64,000 nucleotides of DNA from Novipirellula aureliae. Its GTDB lineage: Bacteria > Planctomycetota > Planctomycetia > Pirellulales > Pirellulaceae. Made by a program: the position numbers and the translations under genes. Below, one piece after another: positions 54,757-63,892 of this stretch; position 1 is the first letter of the stretch, and each line of letters opens with the position of its first letter. The stretch spans positions 410,656 through 474,655 of the forward strand of contig NZ_SJPY01000004.1 of NCBI RefSeq assembly GCF_007860185.1, read 5' to 3'. The notes under the pieces were generated by a model that made no database searches, had not been told where the DNA came from, and worked only from the letters and a program-made list of their open reading frames with translations.

Positions 54757-54798
54757 GGTTGAAGTTTGAAGGTTGAAGTTTGAAGGTTGAAGTTTGAA
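54757..54798. repeat. Three 14-bp repeats in the cysD-cysNC gap
   Basis: GGTTGAAGTTTGAA occurs at 54757, 54771 and 54785, directly upstream of the cysNC ATG. No coding role is likely. Confidence 0.85.
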
Positions 54799-54863
54799 AG
54801 AATGTAGATTGGGGGCGAGAGGAAGTTTGGTTTTCAAACTTGACCCTTCACCCGTCAAACTTC

Positions 54864-55775
54864 TTAAAAGTATCCGCGTCGTTTTTTCTCTTCCATTCCC
54901 GCACCACCTTCATCTTGGTCAATGATTCGTCCTTGCCGTTCACTGGTCGTCGCGAGCAACATTTCTTGGATCACTTCGGGCAATGTCGTCGCTTCACTTT
55001 CCACTGCGCCAGACAACGGATAGCACCCGAGCGTCCGGAAACGGACCATTTTCGTCTCTTCCTTTTCACCTTCAAGTAGCGGCATTCGGTCGTCGTTCCG
55101 CATCAGTAGTACGCCGTTGCGATTGACCACTTTTCGAGGTGCCGACAGGTACAGCGGAACAATCGGGATCTGCTCTAAATGAATGTACTGCCAAACGTCA
55201 AGCTCGGTCCAATTGCTCATCGGAAAGACGCGAATCGATTCGCCGTTCTTGACGCGTCCGTTGAACAAGTTCCACAATTCAGGGCGTTGGTTTTTGGGGT
55301 CCCAACGATGCGATTTATCGCGAAAACTAAAAACACGTTCCTTGGCGCGACTTTTCTCTTCATCACGTCTCGCTCCGCCAAATGCAGCATCAAAACCGTA
55401 CAGATCGAGAGCCGCTTTGAGCGCATCGGTTTTCATGATCTCCGTATGGCGTTCGCTGTCCTCCCATGGCTTGATGTCGTGTTTTAGCCCCTCTTCGTTG
55501 ATATAGACCTGCAGATCCAAACCGAGTTGTTTGCGGACATAGCTATCACGAAACTCGATCATCTCATGAAACTTCCACGTCGTGTCGACGTGCAACAGCG
55601 GAAACGGGATTTTGCCCGGATGGAACGCTTTGAGTGCCAAATGCAACAAGACGGCTGAGTCTTTTCCTATCGAATACAGCATGACAGGCTTACTGAATTC
55701 GGCAGCAACTTCACGAAAAATATGGATGCTTTCCGCTTCGAGCTGCTTCAAGTGGGTGAGGTTGTAGTCCGTCAT
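54864..55775 (-). CDS. cysD: Sulfate adenylyltransferase subunit 2
   Basis: CysD adenylylates sulfate with the CysN GTPase. A 303-residue protein with the PP-loop-type [54 protein letters not shown] and [14 protein letters not shown], ending in the family tail [10 protein letters not shown]. First gene of the cysD-cysNC operon. Confidence 0.97.
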   Translation of the reverse strand: MTDYNLTHLKQLEAESIHIFREVAAEFSKPVMLYSIGKDSAVLLHLALKAFHPGKIPFPLLHVDTTWKFHEMIEFRDSYVRKQLGLDLQVYINEEGLKHDIKPWEDSERHTEIMKTDALKAALDLYGFDAAFGGARRDEEKSRAKERVFSFRDKSHRWDPKNQRPELWNLFNGRVKNGESIRVFPMSNWTELDVWQYIHLEQIPIVPLYLSAPRKVVNRNGVLLMRNDDRMPLLEGEKEETKMVRFRTLGCYPLSGAVESEATTLPEVIQEMLLATTSERQGRIIDQDEGGAGMEEKKRRGYF

Positions 55776-55975
55776 GACGGCAATGTGCTAATCGGTTGGG
55801 GGACGAGAATGTGACGCGGCACTAGAAGAATGCCCGACAGTATAAACGTAATCGCAAGAATCGCCAGCCTTGGGGCAACAGCGATGCGTTTTTTTGTATT
55901 ACGCTCGATCACGTGCTTAGCGGAATGCGTGTTTGAAGCATAACGCTAAGAGTCTTGCGACCCGCTGGGCAAAAC

Positions 55976-57472
55976 CTATTTCTTAACAAGCGTCCAATCG
56001 CGACGTTGGCGACTGCTGGGAATCGTCATTCGCTTGCGATACTTGGTAACCGTCCGACGAGCGACCGTCATGCCCGATTTCTTCAGCTCTTCAACTAACT
56101 GCTCGTCGCTGTAAGGATCGCTTTTGTCTTCCTTGTCGATCAAATCTTGCAGCTTCAATCGGATCGTATCCCAAGCGACATCCTCGCCCCCTTCGGTTTG
56201 GGTTCCGCCGACAAAGAACCGCTTGAGCGGCAAAATGCCTCGAGGCGTTTGGATCCATTTGTCATCGACCGCACGACTAACGGTTGTCACGTGAACGCCA
56301 ACCTTATCAGCGATTTGCTGCATTTTAAGTGGCTCAATCGCCTCCGGCCCCTCGTCTAAAAAACGCTTCTGATGCTCGACAATCGCTTCCGCCACCTTTG
56401 TCAGCGTGCTGCGTCGCTGCTCGATCGAGTCGATCAACCATTGAGCACTGCTGATCTTCTGTTTGATAAACTCGCGTTCCTCGGAGGTGCTATTGGGGTC
56501 TTGCAACCGACGGCGATAGTACTCGCTGATGTAAAGCGTTGGGACCCGATCGTCATCAAGGCGGACTTCGTAGTTGCCATCTTCGTTTCGCTCCAAAATA
56601 ATGTCAGGCGTCACGTTCGGAACATACGTCTCCATGAACGCCGCTCCTGGCTTCGGATTGAGCGTATGCAGCTCCTCCTTCAAGACCTGGATATGCTCCA
56701 AAGTAAAGCCGGTCTTTTTGGCGATCTGGGGCAGGCGGTTTTCGGCTAAGTCGACCAAATGTGACTTGATCAAAATTTCCATCTCATCGTGAAATGGGGC
56801 CGTTGGCGATAGCTGGTTCAATAAACACTCGCTCAGATCACGAGCCGCAATTCCGGCGGGCTCAAGAGACTGAACGACCTTCAACGCGGTCTCCGCAAGC
56901 TGCAGATCCTCGTCCGTATGCCCAGCAGGCAACATGTCGGCAATCGGCGTCCTCAAGTAGCCGCCGTCCCGTGCGTCAAGCGTGCTGATGATCCGCTCGG
57001 CAAGCAGTTCAATCCGGTCGTCAATATCGAGTTCGGACAATTGATGGAGTAGAAAATCGTTGAGCGACTCCGGCCTTGATTGAGCGTTTGCCATCAAGTC
57101 GTGCCGTCGATCGGAATCCTCTTGGACGCGGTTCGATGACCGACGAAACGAATCGTCAAAGGTGCTCGGTAGATCGTTGACCATATTTTGAAGACGCTCA
57201 AAGTCTTCCTGATTGTCATGGTCATCGTTGACAACCAACTCTTTCTCGTCCTCGCTCCGCGTATCCGCCGACGGGCGGTCATCTTCTAACGATTCGGGAT
57301 CGGTCGGATCCGCATCTTGTTGTTCAAGCAGCGGATTCTCATTCATCTCCTGCTCGATCCGCTCCTGCAGGGCCAGCATAGGAAGCTGCAGAATCTCCAT
57401 CGACTGGATCATCCGTGGCGCCAATTTTTGGACCTGCATTTGCCGGGCCTGTAAGCCCATTGACATCCGCAT
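55976..57472 (-). CDS. rpoN: RNA polymerase sigma-54 factor
   Basis: Sigma-54 binds -24/-12 promoters and needs an enhancer-binding activator. N-terminal glutamine/leucine-rich region I (QKLAPRMIQSMEILQLPMLAL), an acidic region II, then a helix-turn-helix region near VGVHVTTVSRAVDDKWIQTP, and the RpoN box ARRTVTKYRKRMTIPSSRQR at the C-terminus. ATG 57472 (MRMSMGLQ) is preferred over the longer open frame. 498 residues fit. Confidence 0.95.
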   Translation of the reverse strand: MRMSMGLQARQMQVQKLAPRMIQSMEILQLPMLALQERIEQEMNENPLLEQQDADPTDPESLEDDRPSADTRSEDEKELVVNDDHDNQEDFERLQNMVNDLPSTFDDSFRRSSNRVQEDSDRRHDLMANAQSRPESLNDFLLHQLSELDIDDRIELLAERIISTLDARDGGYLRTPIADMLPAGHTDEDLQLAETALKVVQSLEPAGIAARDLSECLLNQLSPTAPFHDEMEILIKSHLVDLAENRLPQIAKKTGFTLEHIQVLKEELHTLNPKPGAAFMETYVPNVTPDIILERNEDGNYEVRLDDDRVPTLYISEYYRRRLQDPNSTSEEREFIKQKISSAQWLIDSIEQRRSTLTKVAEAIVEHQKRFLDEGPEAIEPLKMQQIADKVGVHVTTVSRAVDDKWIQTPRGILPLKRFFVGGTQTEGGEDVAWDTIRLKLQDLIDKEDKSDPYSDEQLVEELKKSGMTVARRTVTKYRKRMTIPSSRQRRDWTLVKK

Positions 57473-57935
57473 TGCAGCATTCTCAATCAAAAGAGGAATT
57501 TTTAAAGTTGTAACTCCGCCTCTCCGAGACGGATAACACGACAAACCGTCTCTTCGAGACGTGCAATGTATCGCCAGACAGGCTCGCGACCACGCTTGCC
57601 GAAACAAGCGGTCAGAAGCCTACCTAAGTAACTAATTCGGTACGTTATTCTTTTCGAGTCTCGGAGAGACTCGGCTACTTGTACTCGAGCCTCGGAGAGA
57701 CTCGGCTACTTGTACTCAAGCCTCGGAGAAACTCGGCTACTTGTACTCGAGTCTCGGAGAGACTCGGCTACTTTTTTTCGAGCCTCGGAGAGACTCGGCT
57801 ACTTGCACTCGAGTCTCGGAGAGACTCGGCTACTTTTTTTCGAGTCTCGGAGAGACTCGGCTACTATTTACTCGAGACTCGGCTGACCTTCATTGGGTGA
57901 AGGAGAGCACAAACCGTGCCAAGCCAGCAAGGCCA
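57473..57935. other. Repeat-filled gap between rpoN and recR
   Basis: About 460 bases without a supported gene. Two family C hairpin relatives lie near 57517-57533 and 57546-57562, followed by the 31-bp tandem array at 57655. Confidence 0.7.
57655..57890. repeat. Array of 31-bp units carrying GTCTC hairpins (family C)
   Basis: Units start at 57655, 57686, 57717, 57748, 57779, 57810 and 57841, with a degraded eighth to about 57890. Each holds CGAG(T/C)CTCGGAGAGACTCG followed by GCTACTT and a variable 4-8-base spacer, either GTACT- or TTTTT-like. Open frames through it are only repeat translations. Confidence 0.9.
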
Positions 57936-58643
57936 TTATAGCTTTTGCCGACCGGTTAGTGCATCCGCAATCATCTCACGATTTGCATATTCTAAGACAC
58001 TTCCCGCTGTAATCCCCCTAGCTAACCTAGTCATCTGGACGGGGAACTCACTGAGCAGGTTCGAAATGTACAGCGAGGTGCCGTCACCCTCCACAGTGGG
58101 GTTTGTCGCCATAATCACTTCACGGAACTCGCCGAGTCGAACCCGGTCGACAAGTGCTTCGATGGTGAGTTGATCGGGACCGATCCCGTCCAACGGGGCG
58201 ATACGCCCCAATAGAACATGGTAAAGACCTTGGTAGGCACTTGATTGCTCCAGGCTCATCAAATCGCGAGGCTGTTCCACCACGCACAACCGAGTCGTAT
58301 CGCGGTTCGGGTCCGAGCAAATCGAACACAATTCGGTTTCTGCTAGATTATAACAAGCCGAACAATAACGAACGTCTTGCCGAACCCGCCGAATAGCCTC
58401 GGCCAACGCCAACGCTTCATCTTCACGAACCCTCAGCAAGTGAAAAGCCAAACGCTCGGCACTTTTGCGACCAATACCAGGCAGTTTTCCTAGTTGGTCG
58501 ACCAGCCCCGAGACTGCTCCGGCATAATTCTTGGGGGCCAGATGATTGGTGGACGAGCTCGAGGATCCGACGTTCGATTCCGCTTTCGGATCAGCGGCGA
58601 GCGACTCGGTACCGGAATTGGTGGTGCGATGCGTGAAAGCCAT
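57936..58643 (-). CDS. recR: Recombination protein RecR
   Basis: RecR acts with RecF and RecO to load RecA at gaps. The 235 residues include an N-terminal extension of about 40 Ser-rich residues, the HhH-type KLPGIGRKSAERLAFHLL, the four-Cys zinc finger CSACYNLAETELCSIC, and the TOPRIM region RLCVVEQPRDLMSLEQS...YHVLLGRIAPLDGIGPDQL. The start overlaps the ybaB stop by one base (TAATG). Confidence 0.95.
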   Translation of the reverse strand: MAFTHRTTNSGTESLAADPKAESNVGSSSSSTNHLAPKNYAGAVSGLVDQLGKLPGIGRKSAERLAFHLLRVREDEALALAEAIRRVRQDVRYCSACYNLAETELCSICSDPNRDTTRLCVVEQPRDLMSLEQSSAYQGLYHVLLGRIAPLDGIGPDQLTIEALVDRVRLGEFREVIMATNPTVEGDGTSLYISNLLSEFPVQMTRLARGITAGSVLEYANREMIADALTGRQKL

Positions 58644-58996
58644 TAACCGCCCGTTAAGTGAGCGAGAATATTGTCGAGACCAGGGATATGCAAATCCATT
58701 TCGTTTACCATTTGCGTAATTGCGTCGGCGTAAAGTTGCTTCGCTTCAGCACCCGCGTTATTGGTCGCTTCCATCACCAAAGGTTCAAGCGCGGCACCGC
58801 CCGACTCGCTGGCGATCTGGACCGATTGCACTTGCCCGACTCCGTTCATCACGACCACGACGCTGCCGTCCAACGAGGCACCGCTTACCGTTTCCACCTT
58901 CATTTTCTCGTTGAGTTCTTTCATTTTCTCGGGCAAATCTTTAAGCGATCCCATCATGGAAGCGATATTGCCGAGATTTCCAAGTCCTTTGAACAT
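58643..58996 (-). CDS. Nucleoid-associated protein YbaB/EbfC
   Basis: A 117-residue DNA-binding protein of the YbaB/EbfC family, encoded with recR as in many bacteria. Seen are MKELNEKMKVETVSGASLDGSVVVVMNGVGQV and LYADAITQMVNEMDLHIPGLD. dnaX is not in this window. Confidence 0.92.
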   Translation of the reverse strand: MFKGLGNLGNIASMMGSLKDLPEKMKELNEKMKVETVSGASLDGSVVVVMNGVGQVQSVQIASESGGAALEPLVMEATNNAGAEAKQLYADAITQMVNEMDLHIPGLDNILAHLTGG

Positions 58997-59444
58997 AAAT
59001 GTTCCCTTCGCGAATGATCAATCGATTCGTAAAATCGTTGGGTGATATTTTGTTAGATGCATGCTGCCCCAGGGCATTGTAACCCACCGATAGGTTGCCG
59101 CACACTCCGTGCTCTAATCGCTGGGCTTCCAGTGCCGTGAAGCGGAATCTGGGCTAATGGCCCTCGTTTTGCTATAAAAACCTGTTAATGGGATTTCCAT
59201 TGAGAGCAAAGCTATTTAGAATCGGACTACGACGATTCGAGTCATCCATCCTTTTTTTTCGGTCGTTTGTTTGTTTTTGCGGTTTTTAAGGCGTGTCACC
59301 ACATTCCGTCATTATTTGATTCGGAATCATTGCGAATGGGAGTTATTCTTGATTACAAAACTGCCAAGTTACTCGTGGCTCATCGACAATTGATGGTCGC
59401 ATGACGCGGTAACGGAAAAAAAGACATGGACACGAGGTTGTTTG
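58997..59444. other. Intergenic region between ybaB and the FHA operon
   Basis: About 450 bases between divergent transcription units. TATAAA at about 59175 could be part of a -10 box for the FHA operon, but no firm promoter can be assigned. No gene or hairpin seen. Confidence 0.35.
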
Positions 59445-60137
59445 ATGCAGGTAAAATTGAAGGTTTTGACGGGAAGTCATTCCGGCAGAGAAATCGCTGT
59501 CAACAGCGATAAGTTTATCATTGGCCGAAGTGATTCGTGCCAATTGCGTCCCAAGAGTGAGTCGGTGAGCCGCAAGCATTGCATCTTGGTTGTGCAGGAG
59601 AGCCGAGTCCTCATCCAAGATCTCAAAAGTCGCAATGGGACGTTTGTCAACGAAAAGCAGTTGCCGATCGGAAAGGCAAAGGTTTTAAAGCCTGGCGACA
59701 ACTTGAAGATTGGTAAACTTGAATTTGAGATTCTGATTGAACATGGGCTGCAAGCTCCGAAGAAACCGGAGGTCCAAAATGTCGGTGATGCTGCCGCGCG
59801 AACCGTCGAAGCGGGGACCCACGACAGTCGTTTCGAGGAAGTCGACGTGACTTCTTGGCTCGATGAAGCGGACCAAATCGATCGAGTGCGAAAAGTGGCC
59901 GATCCCGAAACACGGCAAATGAAATTGGGGGAGGTCGCTGATGAGGCCCCCAGTCGCGATGACGATAGTAGCGAACTATCCATCCACGAATCGGATTCCG
60001 ACTCGAAAGCGAAAGATCGACAAAGTCGAACCAAACAGAAACCGGGAAAATTGCCAGAAGGCCTGAAAAAGACCATGAAGGAGAATTCACGCGACGCAGC
60101 AGACGATGCTCTCAAACGTTTCTTTAGCGGTCGATAA
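59445..60137 (+). CDS. FHA-domain protein
   Basis: A 230-residue protein with an N-terminal forkhead-associated domain: FIIGRSDSCQLRPKSESVSRKHC and DLKSRNGTFVNEKQLP, the phosphothreonine-binding residues conserved. The rest is acidic, Ser/Asp-rich and probably disordered, ending in a basic helix (ALKRFFSGR). No kinase is adjacent. ATG 59445 with GAGG upstream. The sigma factor gene starts 14 bases after its stop, so the two are likely co-transcribed. Confidence 0.9.
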   Translation: MQVKLKVLTGSHSGREIAVNSDKFIIGRSDSCQLRPKSESVSRKHCILVVQESRVLIQDLKSRNGTFVNEKQLPIGKAKVLKPGDNLKIGKLEFEILIEHGLQAPKKPEVQNVGDAAARTVEAGTHDSRFEEVDVTSWLDEADQIDRVRKVADPETRQMKLGEVADEAPSRDDDSSELSIHESDSDSKAKDRQSRTKQKPGKLPEGLKKTMKENSRDAADDALKRFFSGR

Positions 60138-60151
60138 AATTGTGGGATCCC

Positions 60152-60769
60152 ATGGAAGAATCCACCCCCCTACTCATTCAACGGTACCGTGATAACGACC
60201 CCGATGCGTTCGAGCAATTGGTCGCTCGGTATCATTCGTTGGTTTTCGGGATCTGCATGAGATTCCTACGCCACCGACAAGATGCAGAAGATGCTACCCA
60301 GGAAACCTTCTCTCGCTTGGCCAAGCATCTCAGTAAATGGGATTCGGGGCGTCCATTCGAACCATGGCTGAAGGCGATTGCCGGAAACCGTTGTCGAACC
60401 TATCGGTCACGCTTCCAAAATCGCGAGATGTTGCCGTTGACTCAAGACCCGTCGGCAGCGCTAGACCAAGTTTGCGCCGCTGCACAGCCGAATCAAGACG
60501 CCGCTCGCGAGGAGGTCCGTGAAGAACTCCGCTTGGCCCTGCGAACGTTACCTGCGAATCATCGAAATGCGTTTCAGTTGTTCCACGAACATTCGCTCGG
60601 ATACGCCGAAATCGCTGCGGAGCTCGAATGCCCCATCGGCACGGTAAAAACATGGGTTCACCGTGCTCGCGTGGCCGTGATGCAGCAATTGCTCCAACGC
60701 GAGGTCGTCAACGAACAGATGGAAAAACACTACCTTTCACCAAATGGCTTGAAAGAGAGGATGCAATGA
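60152..60769 (+). CDS. ECF-type RNA polymerase sigma factor
   Basis: A 205-residue sigma-70 ECF protein. Region 2: FEQLVARYHSLVFGICMRFLRHRQDAEDATQETFSRLAK. Region 4: LPANHRNAFQLFHEHSLGYAEIAAELECPIGTVKTWVHRAR, the helix-turn-helix for -35 binding. ATG 60152 is preferred over a TTG four codons upstream. The stop overlaps the anti-sigma start (ATGA), indicating coupled production of the pair. Confidence 0.93.
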   Translation: MEESTPLLIQRYRDNDPDAFEQLVARYHSLVFGICMRFLRHRQDAEDATQETFSRLAKHLSKWDSGRPFEPWLKAIAGNRCRTYRSRFQNREMLPLTQDPSAALDQVCAAAQPNQDAAREEVREELRLALRTLPANHRNAFQLFHEHSLGYAEIAAELECPIGTVKTWVHRARVAVMQQLLQREVVNEQMEKHYLSPNGLKERMQ

Positions 60770-61392
60770 ATTGTGATGATTTCCTCGAACGACTTCAAGA
60801 TCAGATTGATCGCCGTCAACCGATCGATCAAGACCGCCCGCTTCTTAACCATGCCGCTCACTGCGATCTTTGTCGTGGGCAACTATTCGCGTGGCAACAA
60901 ATTAACCAAATCATGCCTACGGCAACCAAGCCGGCAACCATGTCGGCAACCAATCCGGCAATTGAAAAACCGACTCCTCTGATTGGACGTTTGGCCATGT
61001 CCGCCGCCATGATCGCTGCCGCCGTCATGTTTGCGTTCTCTGTGATGACGTCCAGTTCGGAGCCGAGTGCTAGTAACCGAGGGTTTCGTACGTTTCCCAA
61101 GCCAACGGCGCTAGCCGCTGGTTCCGTCGAGAACCATTCTGCCGAACCCGCGGCTAGGGTTGCCGGCTCTGTTACCGGCCATTTCAACCGCCTAGAGGCT
61201 GCTGATGTGTTGGCGACTCGCGACCCGGCGATCGATGCGTCGCAGTGGATCCGATCGGTTCGCGAGCGGCAATGGATCGACGAGACGATGCCGACGGTTC
61301 ACTCATTGCGAGACGGAGTCGCTCCGCTCGGACGCTCGCTCATCCGAGCGGTCACCATTCTGACAACGAGTTCCGCGGAACGACCCTCCTAA
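60766..61392 (+). CDS. Zinc-type anti-sigma factor, membrane-anchored
   Basis: A 208-residue protein with an N-terminal zinc-binding anti-sigma motif (H29-x3-C33-x2-C36 in NHAAHCDLCRGQLF), one membrane helix (RLAMSAAMIAAAVMFAFSVM) and an extracytoplasmic part of about 120 residues without a recognised domain. It is expected to hold the upstream ECF sigma factor inactive. Start and stop overlap the neighbours by four and one bases (ATGA, TAATG), so the operon order is fixed. Confidence 0.85.
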   Translation: MNCDDFLERLQDQIDRRQPIDQDRPLLNHAAHCDLCRGQLFAWQQINQIMPTATKPATMSATNPAIEKPTPLIGRLAMSAAMIAAAVMFAFSVMTSSSEPSASNRGFRTFPKPTALAAGSVENHSAEPAARVAGSVTGHFNRLEAADVLATRDPAIDASQWIRSVRERQWIDETMPTVHSLRDGVAPLGRSLIRAVTILTTSSAERPS

Positions 61393-63764
61393 TGCAAAAC
61401 TCTCCACTACGATTCGTTCTCTTTGTAACAGCTGCAATGCTTGTTCAGACGGGGACATGCTTAGCCGATCAATTGTTCCAGCTTCGAAACGGTTTGACGC
61501 TACGCGGATCAAAAGTGGAAATCGCTTCGCTGGACGGTAATGCGTTTTCAGCCGCGACCAACGGCGACCCTCAATTTCGACCGATTTGGGTCATCGATGA
61601 TGGCTTAACGCGTATCTACATGCACGGGAAAGGGATGTCAGCAGCCGAGCCGGTAAATGTTCGAAATATCGAAGAACCGATTACTTTTTGGCAACCTACC
61701 CCGCTCGGTGGTAAAGAGGTTGCCGCAGTCGGCAGTATCCTGGGAACCTCGGCGTTCAACGAATATGGTCGCCGCGTCATGACCATACGCGGCGTCGACG
61801 GCTCACCTCTCGAAATGATCCAAGGCATTACCGAATTGAACGGACGCTATGCCCGATTAGAAAGTCTAAAAGGCGATACCTCTTATGTTTGGGATTCGCG
61901 AATCGCAACTCGGTCGCTTGATTCAGCAACACTCAAGCGGATCTTTAAGCGACGATTGAATTGGGACGAACTCGATCGTCGACTCGAAGTCGTTCGCTTC
62001 TTTATTGAAGCCGAACGATTCGGAGATGCTGCAGAAGTTCTCTCAGAGGCGATCGACACTTTCCCTGCAGCGAAACAGATGAATTCGCAATTGGTTGCGA
62101 TCGTCGAACGTCAAGCCGCTCAATTGCTGGACGAAGCAAAACTTCGGTCCGAATCGGGACAAAACGATTTGGCAATGCAGATCTTAAGCCAGTTTCCCAT
62201 TGATCAGGTTGGGCGGGTGACTCGGCTACAAGTTCAAGATGCGATACAAAAAATTCAAGATACCGATCGTCAATCCAAAGCGATTGCAAATCAACTTGAA
62301 TCTCAAATTGCAAAGCTCGACCAAGCGGAATCGCTTCAACCGATTTTAGCGGAGATCAAAGCGGGCTTATCGGCGGCTACCTTGTCGCGATTGAGTGACT
62401 ACATTCGGCTCGGTGCGTCCGATGCCGTGCCGCTCGAAAACCGTGTCGCACTCGGTATTGCCGGTTGGTTGCTCGGCAGCGGATCGAACGAATCAAACCT
62501 GACCGTGGCAATCGCTCTCATCCGAGTCCGCGATTTGGTTGCCGAATATCTGGGGCCGAGCACTCCCGGTCGACGTGAAGCGATTCTGAATGAACTGCGG
62601 AATCTTGAAGGGGCACAACCCGAATATGTCGACCGCATGCTACCGCTCTTAGTGCCGACAATGCCCTGGCCCGAAGACGCTCAAAGCGAGCAAGTTCCAG
62701 GTATGTACTTCATCGGCAAGGGTGAGGAAGTACTCGAAAAACCGCCAGTACCACGATATGTGATCCAATTGCCACCCGACTACGATCCGCTTCGCGAGTA
62801 TCCCTGTTTAGTATCGCTGCACCCGCTACGCGGCACCCCGGTCGATGAAATCGAGTGGTGGGCAGGACGATACAACGAATCGATGAACGAGCGAGTCGGC
62901 CATGCATCGCGAAACGGGTTTATCGTCGTCGCACCATTGTGGACGCGAAGCGGGCAACCCGATTATCAATACACACCTCGCGAGCATGAGCGGGTATTGG
63001 TTTCGCTTCGGGATGCCATGCGTCGGTCATCGATCGATGCCGACCGGATCTTCTTAGCGGGACGTGGCGAAGGAGGTGCTGCGTCGTGGGACATCGCCTA
63101 TTCGCATCCCGATTTATGGGCAGGCATGATTTCGATCAGCGGCGAACCGGGTAAAACGATTATGCACTATCACCCCAATGCATCGTATGTTCCGATGGTC
63201 TTGGTGATGGGCGAACGCGACAGCGCCCCGACGCCGCTGGTGCGAAACGGGGCAATCATGAGTGACTATGTGACCTATCGAAGCGATGCAATGGTGGTAA
63301 TGTATCGTGGCCGGGGACGCGAATACTTTTATGAAGAGGTACCGAGACTATTCGAATGGATGAAGTTGCCCTCGCATGTTCGGCCGAAAATGCCGCTCGA
63401 CATTGATGTCGCCACGATGAGAGAAAGTGACAACTTCTTTTGGTGGCTCGAAGTCGGTCCTTTTAAAGAAGGCCTATCGGTCGACCCACAATTGTGGGAT
63501 CAGGCCGACCGGCTACGTGCGGCCCCAATTTCCGCGTCGATTGGCAATGACAATCAAATTCGCATCACACAGGGCCCAGCGGATGAATTCACGATTTGGC
63601 TCCGACCGATCGAGAACCTGGATTTGTCTGCACCGCTTACCATTCGCCATCGATCGCGTCGAGTGACATTTGATTACGATCGATCATTAAAGGGGATGCT
63701 CGAAGATGTCCGTCGCCGAGCTGACCGTAAACGCCCCTTCTGGACCTCCGTCACAATCCCCTAG
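61392..63764 (+). CDS. Secreted alpha/beta-hydrolase-like protein lacking nucleophile
   Basis: A 790-residue secreted protein: a signal peptide (MQNSPLRFVLFVTAAMLVQT), a long N-terminal part with beta-rich and helical segments, then a C-terminal alpha/beta hydrolase fold (YVIQLPPDYDPLREYPCLVSLHP and WDIAYSHPDLWAGMISISG). The nucleophile elbow, usually GxSxG, reads GRGEGG (557-562), with Gly at the Ser position, and the expected catalytic His near RGRGREYFYEE is absent. Enzymatic activity is doubtful. TAATG-coupled to the anti-sigma gene, so it may act as ligand or partner. Confidence 0.8.
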   Translation: MQNSPLRFVLFVTAAMLVQTGTCLADQLFQLRNGLTLRGSKVEIASLDGNAFSAATNGDPQFRPIWVIDDGLTRIYMHGKGMSAAEPVNVRNIEEPITFWQPTPLGGKEVAAVGSILGTSAFNEYGRRVMTIRGVDGSPLEMIQGITELNGRYARLESLKGDTSYVWDSRIATRSLDSATLKRIFKRRLNWDELDRRLEVVRFFIEAERFGDAAEVLSEAIDTFPAAKQMNSQLVAIVERQAAQLLDEAKLRSESGQNDLAMQILSQFPIDQVGRVTRLQVQDAIQKIQDTDRQSKAIANQLESQIAKLDQAESLQPILAEIKAGLSAATLSRLSDYIRLGASDAVPLENRVALGIAGWLLGSGSNESNLTVAIALIRVRDLVAEYLGPSTPGRREAILNELRNLEGAQPEYVDRMLPLLVPTMPWPEDAQSEQVPGMYFIGKGEEVLEKPPVPRYVIQLPPDYDPLREYPCLVSLHPLRGTPVDEIEWWAGRYNESMNERVGHASRNGFIVVAPLWTRSGQPDYQYTPREHERVLVSLRDAMRRSSIDADRIFLAGRGEGGAASWDIAYSHPDLWAGMISISGEPGKTIMHYHPNASYVPMVLVMGERDSAPTPLVRNGAIMSDYVTYRSDAMVVMYRGRGREYFYEEVPRLFEWMKLPSHVRPKMPLDIDVATMRESDNFFWWLEVGPFKEGLSVDPQLWDQADRLRAAPISASIGNDNQIRITQGPADEFTIWLRPIENLDLSAPLTIRHRSRRVTFDYDRSLKGMLEDVRRRADRKRPFWTSVTIP

Positions 63765-63892
63765 TGCAACTTACACAGGTATTCACCCACCTTTTTCGGC
63801 GATTCCCTACCCATCTTCGCCGGTCACCACCATGGTGGGAGAAGGGGACCGGAGCAGCCCAATAAGCCCCTTAGGGTGCATGACCGGGTTTG

